NCBI GenBank assembly: GCA_965225625.1
Contig: CBDDBH010000031.1
Location: 1 to 64,000, forward strand
Length of the DNA stretch: 64,000 nt
Direction: 5' to 3'
From: CBDDBH01 sp965225625
GTDB lineage: Bacteria > Pseudomonadota > Gammaproteobacteria > JADZEE01
Numbering within the stretch: position 1 is the first letter of the stretch; each line of letters opens with the position of its first letter. Positions 23,369-32,663 of the stretch are shown one piece after another. The position numbers and the translations under genes are program-made. Under the pieces are notes generated by a model. The model had not been told where the DNA came from. It saw only the letters and a list, made by a program, of their open reading frames with translations, and did no database searches.

Positions 23369-25021
23369 TTATTTCTTCTTGCCGCCGCCTTTCTTTGGGG
23401 TGCTGCCGTCATCCGGGGTTGAGTCACCTCCACCGCCGCCTTTCTTGCCACCACCCTTCTTGGTTGGAGTGGGTTCAGGCTCAGGCTCAGGCTCGGGCGC
23501 CGGTTCCGGCTCTGGTGCAGGCTCCGGTTCTGGCTCTGGCTCCGGCGCACTGACAGTAACATCCACCGATGCCGTGCCAGTATTGTCAGAAGGATCATAG
23601 GCCTTGGCTTCCAGCGTAGCGAATGAATGACTCGAGCTGTCCCAACTGAAATCGAACGGTGCCGCAGTGTCGGTCGCAACCAGCGCACCGCTGGCGTACA
23701 ACTCCACCTTCGCAACGCTGATGTTATCCGTTGCCGTAACACTGACAGGTATTTGACCCGTCACCGTGCTGCCGGTAGCGGGTGACGTAATGGTCACGTT
23801 CGGTGCCTCCGAATCAGACGGCTGCACAAGGTTGGGCGCAAGCGCCACCGCGGCCGCCGCGTCAACCCGGCCATAACCAAAATTGGGGTCAATGCCACTT
23901 GCGCCAAGGTCAACCGCAGTGGATAACATTGCGAACTCGATACCCACCGGGTCCAGAGCCGGACTCGCGGCCAGCACCAATGCCGCCACCGCTGCCGCTA
24001 CCGGTGTCGAAAACGAATTGCCGCCGCCCGTGGCGTAACCGCCGGATTTGGACGTCGTGTAAATAGTCAACCCTGGTCCGGCAAGGTTAACGTGGTTGCC
24101 GTAACTCGACCACGATGGGTGTGCGTCGTTCTGGTCTGTCGCGGCGACCCCGATGATCGAGGCGGCATTCGCGGCTCCCGGGTTGGTGCCCGCGTTGCCG
24201 GCCGAGGCGAACATCACACCGCCTTTACTACGCAGGTAGTCCGCAGCGCTCTTTACCGTGCCGCTGTTCCACCAGCTGTCATAGGCCAGACATACGATCT
24301 TAACGCCGTTATCGGCTGCCCAGGTGATGCCCGAAGCCATCGCACTGTAACTCGCATACCCATCGCTTTGGTTGGTAATACGGATCGGCATGATCTGAGC
24401 ACCGCCCGCAACCGACGCCACACCGACACCGTTATTAGTGATGGCGGCCACAGTACCCGCAACCATGGTGCCATGGCCGGTGGTGCTGCCGTAAACATCG
24501 GCCGTATCGCTGTTGCCTGAGACTACATTGCGACCGGGAACCAATTTACCCGCCAGATCAGCGTGCGATGCATTAACGCCGGTATCCAGTACGGCGACTA
24601 CCACGCCACTGCCATCTACACTGTCCCACGCGGTCGTCGCTCCAATTTTTGTAAGATGCCAGGCATTGCCGAAATAGGTATCGTTGGCGGTGCCATTGGG
24701 CTCCGCCAGACCGTCGGGCTCTGCAAACTCGATGTTGGGGTTGTTGCGTAGCGCTCGGACTACCGCAGTCGCCGCCTGGGCCGGCACTTCCACAACGTGG
24801 ATGCCCAGACTTCGGAACTTAGCTTTGGAGCGGCCGCCGGAGCGTCTGATGATCTGCTCGAGCTTCTCGGAAGACAAACCCGGTTTGGGCTTCACCAGGA
24901 GTTGGCCAACGACGACGCGCTGCACCCCCGAACTTTTGCGAACAGGAACATTCTCGGGCGCGGCAATAACCGTGCTCGCAAGCGCTGTCAGAAGCAACGT
25001 AGAAAACAATCGCGTAATCAT
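23369..25021 (-). CDS. secreted S8 (subtilisin-like) serine peptidase
   Basis: The 550-residue protein has a signal peptide (MITRLFSTLLLTALASTVIA), an inhibitor-like propeptide (about residues 38-100, VVVGQLLVKPKPGLSSEKL and NPNIEFAEPDG) and a subtilase domain with catalytic D146 (VVAVLDTGVN), H183 (GHGTMVAG) and S336 (GGGNSFSTP). A bacterial Ig-like domain follows (about 405-495: VTITSPATGSTVTGQIPVSV). The C-terminus is low complexity: a Pro-Glu repeat and then a Gly-Lys-rich tail (KKGGGKKGGGGGDSTP). The propeptide and signal indicate export; the basic tail may bind an anionic surface. It is a single-gene unit with a terminator after its stop. Confidence 0.93.
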   Translation of the reverse strand: MITRLFSTLLLTALASTVIAAPENVPVRKSSGVQRVVVGQLLVKPKPGLSSEKLEQIIRRSGGRSKAKFRSLGIHVVEVPAQAATAVVRALRNNPNIEFAEPDGLAEPNGTANDTYFGNAWHLTKIGATTAWDSVDGSGVVVAVLDTGVNASHADLAGKLVPGRNVVSGNSDTADVYGSTTGHGTMVAGTVAAITNNGVGVASVAGGAQIMPIRITNQSDGYASYSAMASGITWAADNGVKIVCLAYDSWWNSGTVKSAADYLRSKGGVMFASAGNAGTNPGAANAASIIGVAATDQNDAHPSWSSYGNHVNLAGPGLTIYTTSKSGGYATGGGNSFSTPVAAAVAALVLAASPALDPVGIEFAMLSTAVDLGASGIDPNFGYGRVDAAAAVALAPNLVQPSDSEAPNVTITSPATGSTVTGQIPVSVTATDNISVAKVELYASGALVATDTAAPFDFSWDSSSHSFATLEAKAYDPSDNTGTASVDVTVSAPEPEPEPEPAPEPEPAPEPEPEPEPTPTKKGGGKKGGGGGDSTPDDGSTPKKGGGKKK

Positions 25022-25160
25022 GATGTCTGTCCCTTAGGATTTATTGGGCTTAGCTTTTTCGGGTAGCTTACAAGTCAAGAGGTAAAGTAAACAAAAGGTC
25101 CTGGAATTAATGTGAACGGTTGCGCAATTCTCGGATTTAGAAGGATTTCGGGCCTGAAGA

Positions 25161-25193
25161 AACTAAAAGGGGAGCGTTGCTCCCCTTTTAGTT
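25161..25193. terminator. bidirectional terminator
   Basis: AACTAAAAGGGGAGC and its exact complement enclose a GTT loop, a 15-bp stem with A-tract on one side and T-tract on the other. It lies after the minus-strand PEP-CTERM gene and can act in both directions. Confidence 0.85.
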
Positions 25194-25220
25194 TGGTGAT
25201 CCGAAATACTGACCTGTCTA

Positions 25221-26213
25221 CTAAACGCTGCCTGCCGCCGTGTTTATCCTGCGCCGCCGCCAGCCACTCAGGCCAAGCAGTATCAAGCCGCCGCCCATGA
25301 GGGCCGTGGTGGCGGGCTCAGGTATCTCTACGCACGATTCAAAATCCGGGTTGCAGTTCGGTCCGCCGCCACCTTCACCACCGTCACCGGTCCATTCTGC
25401 GTCGTGGGAATTGGGCGCGTCTTTGTATAGGTCTGGAAGGCTTAAATCCGCTAGGGCTTCGATGCCATCGTAATCCCAAACATACTGGTCGACGCATTCT
25501 GGTGGGTCGTTTTCATCGCATGCGTCCACCAAGACGCTCGCCACCGTAAAGAGGTCAAAGTGCAAACCCGTCACGGCAGGGTCAATGCCGAGGAGGTCAA
25601 TGGTGAAGAGCTCTTTATAACCCTTGCCCGTGGTGCCCAGTGAACAATCACCGGGCAGCACTGACGTATTGCAAATGTCAACTATTGGCCCGTCAAACTG
25701 GAATTCGTACACTTCGAACCAAGTATCATAAATACCGTGGGGCTCAATATCATCGCCGCCGGTAGCGTTCTCCACCAAAGGCGGTGAACCGTATGCCGAG
25801 TCTACCAATGTTAGCAATGGGTCCGTTATCAATGTGCCTCCCGTTACCGAGATCGAAAAAACGTCCGTATTAACCTTGGGCACGGCTGATACAACGAGAT
25901 ACGCGTAGCGGTCTGTCCCTGACGATCCCAGCTCGTCCCATGCATAGCCTCCGTTTCCGCCAGTTAGATTTCCGCCATCCGCATCGGTTGCATTGGCGTA
26001 CGCTGCCAGCTGGAGAGATCCGTCGTTGCCGGACGTGCCGCACCAGGAATCAATGTCACATGTTGCACCGGTCGTGTCGTAAGTCCAAGAATCTCCGTCA
26101 CCGGCGCCAGGCCCTAATTGAAGCGAGGGTAAAGCGAAAACATTACCAGTAGTAAGCAGAAACGTGAGCGCTGCACATGTAGCAAACAGGTTGCCTTTAA
26201 TTTTCATGTCCAT
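25221..26213 (-). CDS. PEP-CTERM sorting domain protein
   Basis: The product of about 330 residues opens with a signal peptide (MDMKIKGNLFATCAALTFLL, cleavage near FA-LP) and ends with the PEP-CTERM tripartite signal: the EIPEPATTALM motif, the hydrophobic stretch GGGLILLGLSGW and the arginine-rich RRRRINTAAGSV. Such proteins are cut and processed by an exosortase and usually become part of the extracellular matrix. The body has several acidic Gly/Asp-rich segments and Cys pairs (TCDIDSWCG, NTSVLPGDCS). Either Met at 26213 or 26207 can be the start. A PrsT-type lipoprotein of the same sorting system is encoded 1.7 kb away. No exosortase gene is in the window. Confidence 0.88.
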   Translation of the reverse strand: MDMKIKGNLFATCAALTFLLTTGNVFALPSLQLGPGAGDGDSWTYDTTGATCDIDSWCGTSGNDGSLQLAAYANATDADGGNLTGGNGGYAWDELGSSGTDRYAYLVVSAVPKVNTDVFSISVTGGTLITDPLLTLVDSAYGSPPLVENATGGDDIEPHGIYDTWFEVYEFQFDGPIVDICNTSVLPGDCSLGTTGKGYKELFTIDLLGIDPAVTGLHFDLFTVASVLVDACDENDPPECVDQYVWDYDGIEALADLSLPDLYKDAPNSHDAEWTGDGGEGGGGPNCNPDFESCVEIPEPATTALMGGGLILLGLSGWRRRRINTAAGSV

Positions 26214-26589
26214 TGACCTGTAAATCCGTAAATTAAATAAGTTAGCCAAATGAAAGCAAAATCGGGGCCAATCCTTTATACTCACTATTAATCAATAAGT
26301 TACTAAAATTCAACAACCGCCACTCGGAGCAGAGTGTAAAGTTTTCCAGACAGTTCCCTCTCGATCGAATTACGCTTGATCGGCGCGCGTCCATATGAAA
26401 CAACCGCTTACATGAACTGCTGCCGGATTGCGTTAGTGTAAAGAAAACTGACACGTGCCAAAATCTGTTATCGGGCGAGTTAAACATTCAATGTCACGTC
26501 CAAATTATATACTTAATGTGTTATTAACTTATTGATTTAGCTTATATAATGCAAGCCGCACGATAATCCACACGCGGGCTGGCACACTT

Positions 26590-27882
26590 ATGAATGACGC
26601 GGCACCCGAACCCGAATTGCCACGTTCGGTAACCTCGCAGCTCGTTAGTGCGGTGTCCACGGTGGCCTTCGTGGCGTGTCTAATTATGTTAGCGCGGTTC
26701 GAACTCGGGCTGCACGCCGTATGCATAGGCAGCGTGCTTATATTAGTCGGTATCCAGCTGGCTCTGGAGGTGTTCGTCCGCAAAATCCATCGCCGGCCGA
26801 CAAGTGGTTTAATCTTCGACACTATCCAATTTCGCAATAACTTCTCGGTTGCGCGCGGACTGACAAAGCTGGCGGGGTTCTATCTAACTATTGCTGCTCT
26901 GGCGCTGATCTACGTACTGATCCCCCAGTATTCGACAGAATTCTACCGGCCGTTCTGGGCGCTGGTGGAAACGGCGGCACCTTACCTGGCTTTGTTGCCG
27001 ATCCCCTACTTTTTCTTAGTCGACGCACTGATGACCTCGCCGCGCGACGGCTACTGGCACTTTGCTCAATTGTGCCTGTTCCGCTGGCGCCTGGTCGACT
27101 GGAAAGTGCTCAGAGAATTCGCATTAGGCTGGGTGATCAAGGGCTTTTTTCTGCCCCTTATGACGCCGATGCTCATGAAGGCCATAAAGAGCTTTGTTAA
27201 CTTTGCTCCAGTCAATTCTTTTGTCGCCTTTGTTTACTACATAGCGGCGCTTGCCGTGTGCATCGATCTGGGATTCGTGGTTATCGGCTATATATTTACA
27301 CTCCGTGTCCTGGATAGTCACATTCGTAGCGCCAACCCTTACTGGTGGGGCTGGGTTGCTTGTATCACCCTGTATTATCCGTTCTGGGCGGTTATCGGCC
27401 CACTATATTTCGACTATGACGATGGGATTTCCTGGTATACCTGGTTCGCCCCGTGGACTTGGCTGTTGTACCTGTGGGGGGCGCTGATCATCATGACCAA
27501 GCTTGGCTGGGCCTGGTCGAACGTCATGTTCGGTTTTCGGTTTTCGAATCTGACCAATCGTGGGGTCATCACTAACGGACCCTTTAGACTGACCAAGCAT
27601 CCCTCATATCTGTGCAAGAATGTCTCGTGGTGGTTGCTGTCAGTACCGTTTCTTTCCACGCTCGGATTCACGCAGGCCTGCCTGCACTGCTTTGCCCTGC
27701 TGGGCATTAATTTTCTCTATCTGATTCGCGCTCTTTCCGAGGAACTACATCTCTCGGAGGATTCTGCTTATATAAAGTATGCGCTATGGATTAACGAGCA
27801 TGGCGTGTTGAGTTGGTTGGGGCGGTTAGTGCCGCTACTACGGTACCGGCCGCCGACGGTCGAAGTTTCGTCAGGCGACTAA
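26590..27882 (+). CDS. ICMT-like multi-pass membrane methyltransferase
   Basis: The 430-residue protein has about eight to ten hydrophobic helices and near its C-terminus the motif RGVITNGPFRLTKHPSYLCK with a following WWLLSVPF helix. This G-xx-R-x-(T/S)-(R/K)HPxY block is the S-adenosylmethionine-binding signature shared by isoprenylcysteine carboxyl methyltransferases and related bacterial membrane methyltransferases. The substrate is unknown. It starts 300 nt from the PEP-CTERM gene (divergent) and is followed by prsT, so a role in the same envelope system is possible. Confidence 0.68.
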   Translation: MNDAAPEPELPRSVTSQLVSAVSTVAFVACLIMLARFELGLHAVCIGSVLILVGIQLALEVFVRKIHRRPTSGLIFDTIQFRNNFSVARGLTKLAGFYLTIAALALIYVLIPQYSTEFYRPFWALVETAAPYLALLPIPYFFLVDALMTSPRDGYWHFAQLCLFRWRLVDWKVLREFALGWVIKGFFLPLMTPMLMKAIKSFVNFAPVNSFVAFVYYIAALAVCIDLGFVVIGYIFTLRVLDSHIRSANPYWWGWVACITLYYPFWAVIGPLYFDYDDGISWYTWFAPWTWLLYLWGALIIMTKLGWAWSNVMFGFRFSNLTNRGVITNGPFRLTKHPSYLCKNVSWWLLSVPFLSTLGFTQACLHCFALLGINFLYLIRALSEELHLSEDSAYIKYALWINEHGVLSWLGRLVPLLRYRPPTVEVSSGD

Positions 27883-27936
27883 GGACGACCGAGACACGCT
27901 TCTGTCGTGGGCTTTATACTGCAGACTGACCTGTCA

Positions 27937-30726
27937 ATGCGAACTATTAACATGCAGCGATCGCTAGTTGTTGCCACGCTCGTCTACCTTGGTATGGCGC
28001 TGTCTTTGAGCGGATGCGACCTGGGCGGATTGTCGGGCGCGGAACACTATCAGCGTGCGACCCAGTACTACGCTGACGGCGAGATAAATGCCAGCATCAT
28101 CGAGCTGAAAAACGCGCTGCAGTTAGACCCCGATTTCGCCGATGCACGCTGGCTACTCGGCGACATCTATCTAAAGCTTGGCAACGGTTCAGCCGCGCTC
28201 AAAGAGCTGCTGCGCGCACAACGGGCGGGTTATGCGGGCGCGGAACTCGAGCACAAGCTTCTCCAGGCATACCTCCTCAACGACGACTACGACGCGGTCT
28301 TGGCTGCGACGCCCGACATCGACAGCGGTGCAAAGGACCCGCGCCTGGTCGCGCTGCGTGCTGAAGCACTGCTCGGAAAAAACGAGGTCGAAGCGGCGAT
28401 CGTGCATTTCGAACGTGCGATCGAACTGGATCTGAACACCGTTCACGCGCATCTCGGGCTGGCACGCGTGGCTTTGGTCCAGCGACGTCTCGATGATGCC
28501 CGGACACATCTTGATGGTGCCGAAGCGATCGATGCCGAGAATATTCATTTGTGGTTGTTGCGTGGTGAACTTCGGCTCGCGGCCCGCAACCCGGAGAGCG
28601 CTGAAGCAGCGTACCGGCGCAGTGCCGAGATCCTGCGGCAGAATCCCTACGCGACCCTGGGCATTGCCAGAGCGTTGCTCGCCCAGGGTAAAACCGATGA
28701 AGCACTGGTGCCGCTTAGTGAGTTGCGCACCCGCTATCCGAACCTCATTGCCGGAAAATATCTCGCTGCACTCGCTGAATTCCAGCAACAAAAGCTCGAA
28801 CAGGCCCGCGACCTGTTGTTGGATATTTTGAGGAACACGCCGAACCACCCACACACGCTTCTGCTACTGGGTAATGTCAGCCTGAGCCAGAAACTGTATG
28901 AACAGTCCGAAGAATTTATAACGCGTTTCAACGCTATTGTTCCGGGCTATGCACCGGCACTTCGTATGCTCGCGGCGGTGCAAATCCAGCGCAATAAAGC
29001 ATCGGAAGCGATCGCAACGCTCGAGTCGCTGGATAATGATGCTACGAACGCACAACACCTGGCACTGCTTGGATCAGCGCACCTGCGCCAAGGAAACTTG
29101 TCGGAAGGTACGGAGTTGCTCGAACAAGCAGCGGAAAAAGCAGACCACCCTGCGGGGATAAGGACCCAGCTCGCGCTTGGCTATCTTGCTGCAGGAAATA
29201 CAGAGCGCGCCATCTCTGAACTCGAGGGAGTTCTGCAGCTGGACGAGAGCATCGTGCAGGCGGACATCGTACTCATTTTTACCTATCTGCGTGAAAGTCA
29301 ATTCGACAAAGCGCTTGCCGCGGCAACGGTCTTAAAAGAAAAGCAACCGGATAGCCCGATTGCCTTCAGCCTCATAGGGACGGCATACGTAGGGAAAGGG
29401 GATCGGGCTGCTGCTCGCGAGCATTTCGAGCGAGCCGTGGAGATCCGTAGCCAATTTACGCCTGCCATGGTCAGTCTCGCCAATCTCGACTACGACGACG
29501 GTAACGTCGACGCAGCCCGCATACGACTCGAGCAAGTTATCGGTTACGACGAAACCAATCTTCACGCACTGATCGTCTTGGCACGGCTTGCGGCAACAAG
29601 GGAAGAGTTCGAGCTCGCCATGGATTATCTGCAAAGAGCACGCGGGGGACATCCAATTGCGGCGTTGCCGCGCGTGATGCTGGCAGAGCATTACCTGATG
29701 CGGAACGACGCTGCGAATGCGCTGGCATTGGCAACCGAAGCGATCGAACTTGCGCCGGATCTGCCGGAAGCCATGCTCGCACTCGGGCAGGCGCAGACGG
29801 CATCACGACAATATGTCGATGCTGTGGCTACGTTGGAACGGCTCACAGCAGCCGTGCCGGATTCCGCGGAAATTAGGTATCGCCTCGGCCTGGCACAGAT
29901 GGAAACGCGAGAGTTCGATGCCGCTCGTCAATCATTCGACACCGCCTTATCTATAAAGAGTGACGACCTTCGAATGCTGAGCGCGCGAACGATGATTGAT
30001 ATCCGCACTGGGGATGTTGGGGCAGCGCGCGCGCGGATCGAGGAAATTCGCAGTGCTTATCCCGATGCCGCCGCGGCGGATGCCCTGAGCGGCGATGTTC
30101 ACGTTCATGAGAAAAATCACGCTGCGGCCACCGCCGCCTATGAACAGGCGTTTGCAAAGGCGCCCAGCAGTCCGCTTGCGCTCAAGCTGTTCGATGCGCG
30201 GATGAATGCGGGTCAAAAACAACTCGCGATGAGAGAGCTCGAAACGTGGCTGCAGCAAAATCCAACGGATTTCAACGCCGCGTTTTCCCTGGCACGAGCT
30301 GTGATGGCGGACCAACGGTTTGCTGATGCGACGGCACGCTATGAAGCGCTTGCCCAGCAGGCACCCAAAAATTTTATGGTATTGAATGATCTCGCCTGGC
30401 TGTACCAGCAACAGCACGACGATAAAGCGCTTGGTGTTGCAGAAAGTGCATACGCGTTGGCACCCAATCGTCCTGATGTCCTCGACACCTATGGCTGGAT
30501 CCTCGTCGAGTTGAAGCAGGTCGAACGCGGTTTAGGGTTGCTTGCCCGCGCGGTGGAGACCGCACCGGGGATTGCAGATATTCGCTATCACTATGCTTCC
30601 GCACTGGCAAAAACCGGAGATCGGGAACATGCCACCGCACAACTGCAACAGGCCTTAGCGACGACTGGTGGATTCACCGAGCGCAAAAAAGCCGAAGCGT
30701 TGCTTGAAGAGTTGCAGAATCCGTAA
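27937..30726 (+). CDS. prsT: PEP-CTERM system TPR lipoprotein PrsT
   Basis: The protein of about 929 residues begins MRTINMQRSLVVATLVYLGM and has a lipobox (LSLSGC) so it is probably a lipoprotein; the Met at 27952 is an alternative start. The rest is a long solenoid of tetratricopeptide repeats, from AEHYQRATQYYADGEINASI through many ALxxLGxxxxxxGxxxxA units to AEALLEELQNP. The length, N-terminal lipid signal and repeat layout fit PrsT, the TPR protein associated with exosortase/PEP-CTERM loci and exopolysaccharide export. The PEP-CTERM target protein encoded nearby supports this. The rest of the canonical prs/eps cluster is not in the window. Confidence 0.82.
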   Translation: MRTINMQRSLVVATLVYLGMALSLSGCDLGGLSGAEHYQRATQYYADGEINASIIELKNALQLDPDFADARWLLGDIYLKLGNGSAALKELLRAQRAGYAGAELEHKLLQAYLLNDDYDAVLAATPDIDSGAKDPRLVALRAEALLGKNEVEAAIVHFERAIELDLNTVHAHLGLARVALVQRRLDDARTHLDGAEAIDAENIHLWLLRGELRLAARNPESAEAAYRRSAEILRQNPYATLGIARALLAQGKTDEALVPLSELRTRYPNLIAGKYLAALAEFQQQKLEQARDLLLDILRNTPNHPHTLLLLGNVSLSQKLYEQSEEFITRFNAIVPGYAPALRMLAAVQIQRNKASEAIATLESLDNDATNAQHLALLGSAHLRQGNLSEGTELLEQAAEKADHPAGIRTQLALGYLAAGNTERAISELEGVLQLDESIVQADIVLIFTYLRESQFDKALAAATVLKEKQPDSPIAFSLIGTAYVGKGDRAAAREHFERAVEIRSQFTPAMVSLANLDYDDGNVDAARIRLEQVIGYDETNLHALIVLARLAATREEFELAMDYLQRARGGHPIAALPRVMLAEHYLMRNDAANALALATEAIELAPDLPEAMLALGQAQTASRQYVDAVATLERLTAAVPDSAEIRYRLGLAQMETREFDAARQSFDTALSIKSDDLRMLSARTMIDIRTGDVGAARARIEEIRSAYPDAAAADALSGDVHVHEKNHAAATAAYEQAFAKAPSSPLALKLFDARMNAGQKQLAMRELETWLQQNPTDFNAAFSLARAVMADQRFADATARYEALAQQAPKNFMVLNDLAWLYQQQHDDKALGVAESAYALAPNRPDVLDTYGWILVELKQVERGLGLLARAVETAPGIADIRYHYASALAKTGDREHATAQLQQALATTGGFTERKKAEALLEELQNP

Positions 30727-30863
30727 AGAGTAAATGTAGCGTGTACCGAGTTTGGGCTGTTAGATTCCCCTTGTGATGGCGGTCGCACAACTGCGAACGT
30801 GCGCTTGCCTTCGGGACGCAAAGTACTATCCTCCTAGTCAGGAACGACCAAAGGGCACAGCCA

Positions 30864-31442
30864 ATGAATCCTAAGCAATTGATCCAAAAAACATTCCTAG
30901 CCTTGAGCATCACCTGCCTGCTGGCCCTGCCGGCCTTCGCGGAAGATCCCCCGCCCGATACCGACACTGATACCACCGCGGACACCGAAGAGGACACGGA
31001 CGGTTCGAAATTCGACGACCGGGACCGGTTGGTGGAGACGTTGTTGAGTGATGATACTGACGACATCAGCGACGCCGACGCCGCGTTGACTGAGGTCAAC
31101 GAAGCGTTGGTTGAGGCCGAGGAAGCCTTGGAGGATACCACCGACCAAGATGAGATCGATGCCCTAACTATACAAGTGAGCGATCTCAAAGAACAGGTGA
31201 CTGAAGCGGAAAACGCGCTGGAGGCTGCCAACAACGAAGAGGAACTGATTCGAGTGCAGGTAGGCGACCTCACCGCTGAGCAAGTATTCGCGCTCAATCG
31301 CTCACTCAACAATGCAGTTTCCAGCGGACTGATCGTGGATTTCGACTCGGAGCAACTGCAGGACGTGCTTGACGGCGAATACAATAAACAGCAAATCAAC
31401 TCGCTTACCAAAGCACTTGAGTCAGAAGCCAAGTTCACCTAA
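30864..31442 (+). CDS. exported coiled-coil protein, probably the 5' part of a longer gene
   Basis: The 192-residue frame starts MNPKQLIQKTFLALSITCLL with a signal peptide cleaved near AFA-ED. A very acidic linker (DPPPDTDTDTTADTEEDTD) and a long heptad-rich coiled coil follow (ALVEAEEALEDTTDQDEIDA, DLKEQVTEAENALEAANNEE). It ends at TAA after ALESEAKFT. The very next codon continues in the same frame into an Ala/Lys-rich segment of 147 codons, and the helical pattern runs on across the stop (EAKFT-stop-LADKFEDKYDATGN). A single change from GAA to TAA would explain this. The family is not recognised. Confidence 0.6.
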   Translation: MNPKQLIQKTFLALSITCLLALPAFAEDPPPDTDTDTTADTEEDTDGSKFDDRDRLVETLLSDDTDDISDADAALTEVNEALVEAEEALEDTTDQDEIDALTIQVSDLKEQVTEAENALEAANNEEELIRVQVGDLTAEQVFALNRSLNNAVSSGLIVDFDSEQLQDVLDGEYNKQQINSLTKALESEAKFT

Positions 31443-31883
31443 TTGGCGGACAAATTTGAAGACAAATACGACGCCACGGGTAACGAGAAGTTTCTCGATA
31501 AGTCAGAGCAGATGCTTGAGCGTGGTGAAATGCAGAAAGAGAAATTCCTGAGCAAGGTCGATCGTTTCGACGCTGATAGCGAGGCAAAGGGCGCAGCTAA
31601 GTCAGCGGCAAAGAACGCCGCAAAGGAAACGGCCAAGTCGAGCGCTAAGGAGCAGGCCAAGACCGCCGCCAAAGACAATGCAAAGAACTCGGCGAAGAAC
31701 GCCGCTAAGGACGCTGCCAAGGATGCTTCGAAAGACGCCGCCAAGGGCGCAGCCAAACAAGCCGCTAAGGACAACGCCAAGGACTCGGCCAAACAAGTCG
31801 CCAAGCAGGTGGTCAAGGAAGAGGGTAAGAATGCTGCTAAAGGAGCCGGCAAGTCCGAAGGTAAAGGCAAAAAGGACGGCTGA
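31443..31883 (+). pseudogene. Ala/Lys-rich repeat tail separated by one in-frame stop
   Basis: In frame with the preceding gene and starting directly after its TAA, this segment encodes LADKFEDKYDATGNEKFLDK and then a long run of AAK, DAAK and SAKE units (for example KNAAKDAAKDASKDAAKGAA), ending in a Gly-Lys tail. The 11-residue-like A/K/D periodicity recalls LEA-type or histone-H1-like helices. There is no ATG or ribosome-binding site at its start, so it is probably expressed only by readthrough, or not at all. A 9-bp-stem terminator follows 30 nt after the stop, showing that the pair was one transcription unit. Confidence 0.6.
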
Positions 31884-31912
31884 AGCGGTTAGCGCGGACC
31901 AATCGGTACCCA

Positions 31913-31935
31913 GAAGGGGAGCTAGACTCCCCTTC
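31913..31935 (+). terminator. intrinsic terminator after the Ala/Lys-rich gene
   Basis: GAAGGGGAG-CTAGA-CTCCCCTTC forms a perfect 9-bp stem followed by TTATTTCTG. Confidence 0.85.
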
Positions 31936-31985
31936 TTATTTCTGTAAAATAAGAACTTAACTAATCTATCTAGAACTTTTCTAGG

Positions 31986-32663
31986 ATGAATATTATTTAC
32001 CGCTCACTCTCGGGAGCGCTGCTGGCGGCTACCGTCTGCGCAGTCTCGGGTCAGACCGTTATGTCGGGATTCGAGTTAGGGCTGCAGGCATTTACCCGCG
32101 GTGACTATAGCAGTGCCGAGGCTGCGTTCACGCGTGCGCTGGAGCAGGATCCTCGCTCCGCGGACACCTACTATTATCTTGGTCTCAGCTCGCTCAACAC
32201 GGGTAACACGGAAACGGCCGTCGGCGCGTTAAGGCGCGCGGTCGCGCTGGACCCGACTTTGCCTGGGGCACAAACCAACCTCGGGATCGGGTTATTCAAA
32301 CTAAAGCTGTACGCGTCCGCGGAAAGTGCGTTGCAGAAGGCTATCGCCGAGGATCCGGATGATGCGTCTGCAGCCTTGTTTTTGGGATTAGCTGCGCAAG
32401 CAACCGGACGCGATGCAGACGCTATCCAAGCCTTCGAGAAAGCAGCGCGGCTGGATCCCGACTATGGGCAACTGGCCCTCTACAACGCTGGGATTACCCG
32501 GGCCAGATCCGGCGACACCGATAAGGCTCGCGCCGATCTGCGGCGCGCAATAGCCATCGATTCAAAAACCGATACCGCGGCAAACGCGCGGGATTTCCTC
32601 AGCACGCTCGATGGCGCGACGACGGCGCCGACACCAACAGCGCGCCGCTGGCGTGGAGTATGA
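31986..32663 (+). pseudogene. TPR half of a TPR plus beta-barrel outer-membrane protein
   Basis: This frame encodes a signal peptide (MNIIYRSLSGALLAATVCAV) and about five tetratricopeptide repeats (GLQAFTRGDYSSAEAAFTRA, YYLGLSSLNTGNTETAVGAL and so on), 225 residues. It ends in ARRWRGV because of a shift to another frame; the barrel continues at once in the overlapping frame 32611-33456. Proteins with an N-terminal TPR domain and a C-terminal barrel of this type resemble SLAM-like (DUF560) surface-protein transporters. One added or lost base near 32655 would rejoin both. Confidence 0.65.

Noticed and set aside
23379..23600. Plus-strand frame rich in Gly-Ser repeats
   Set aside because: It is the complement of the Pro-Glu repeat of the subtilase gene.
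30674..31438. 254-codon serine-rich minus-strand frame
   Set aside because: Antisense of the acidic coiled-coil gene; serine richness mirrors the Glu/Asp/Ala codons of the sense strand.
31439..31870. Minus-strand frame rich in Leu-Ala, resembling a membrane protein
   Set aside because: It is the antisense of the Ala/Lys repeat tail; the pattern follows from the repeats.
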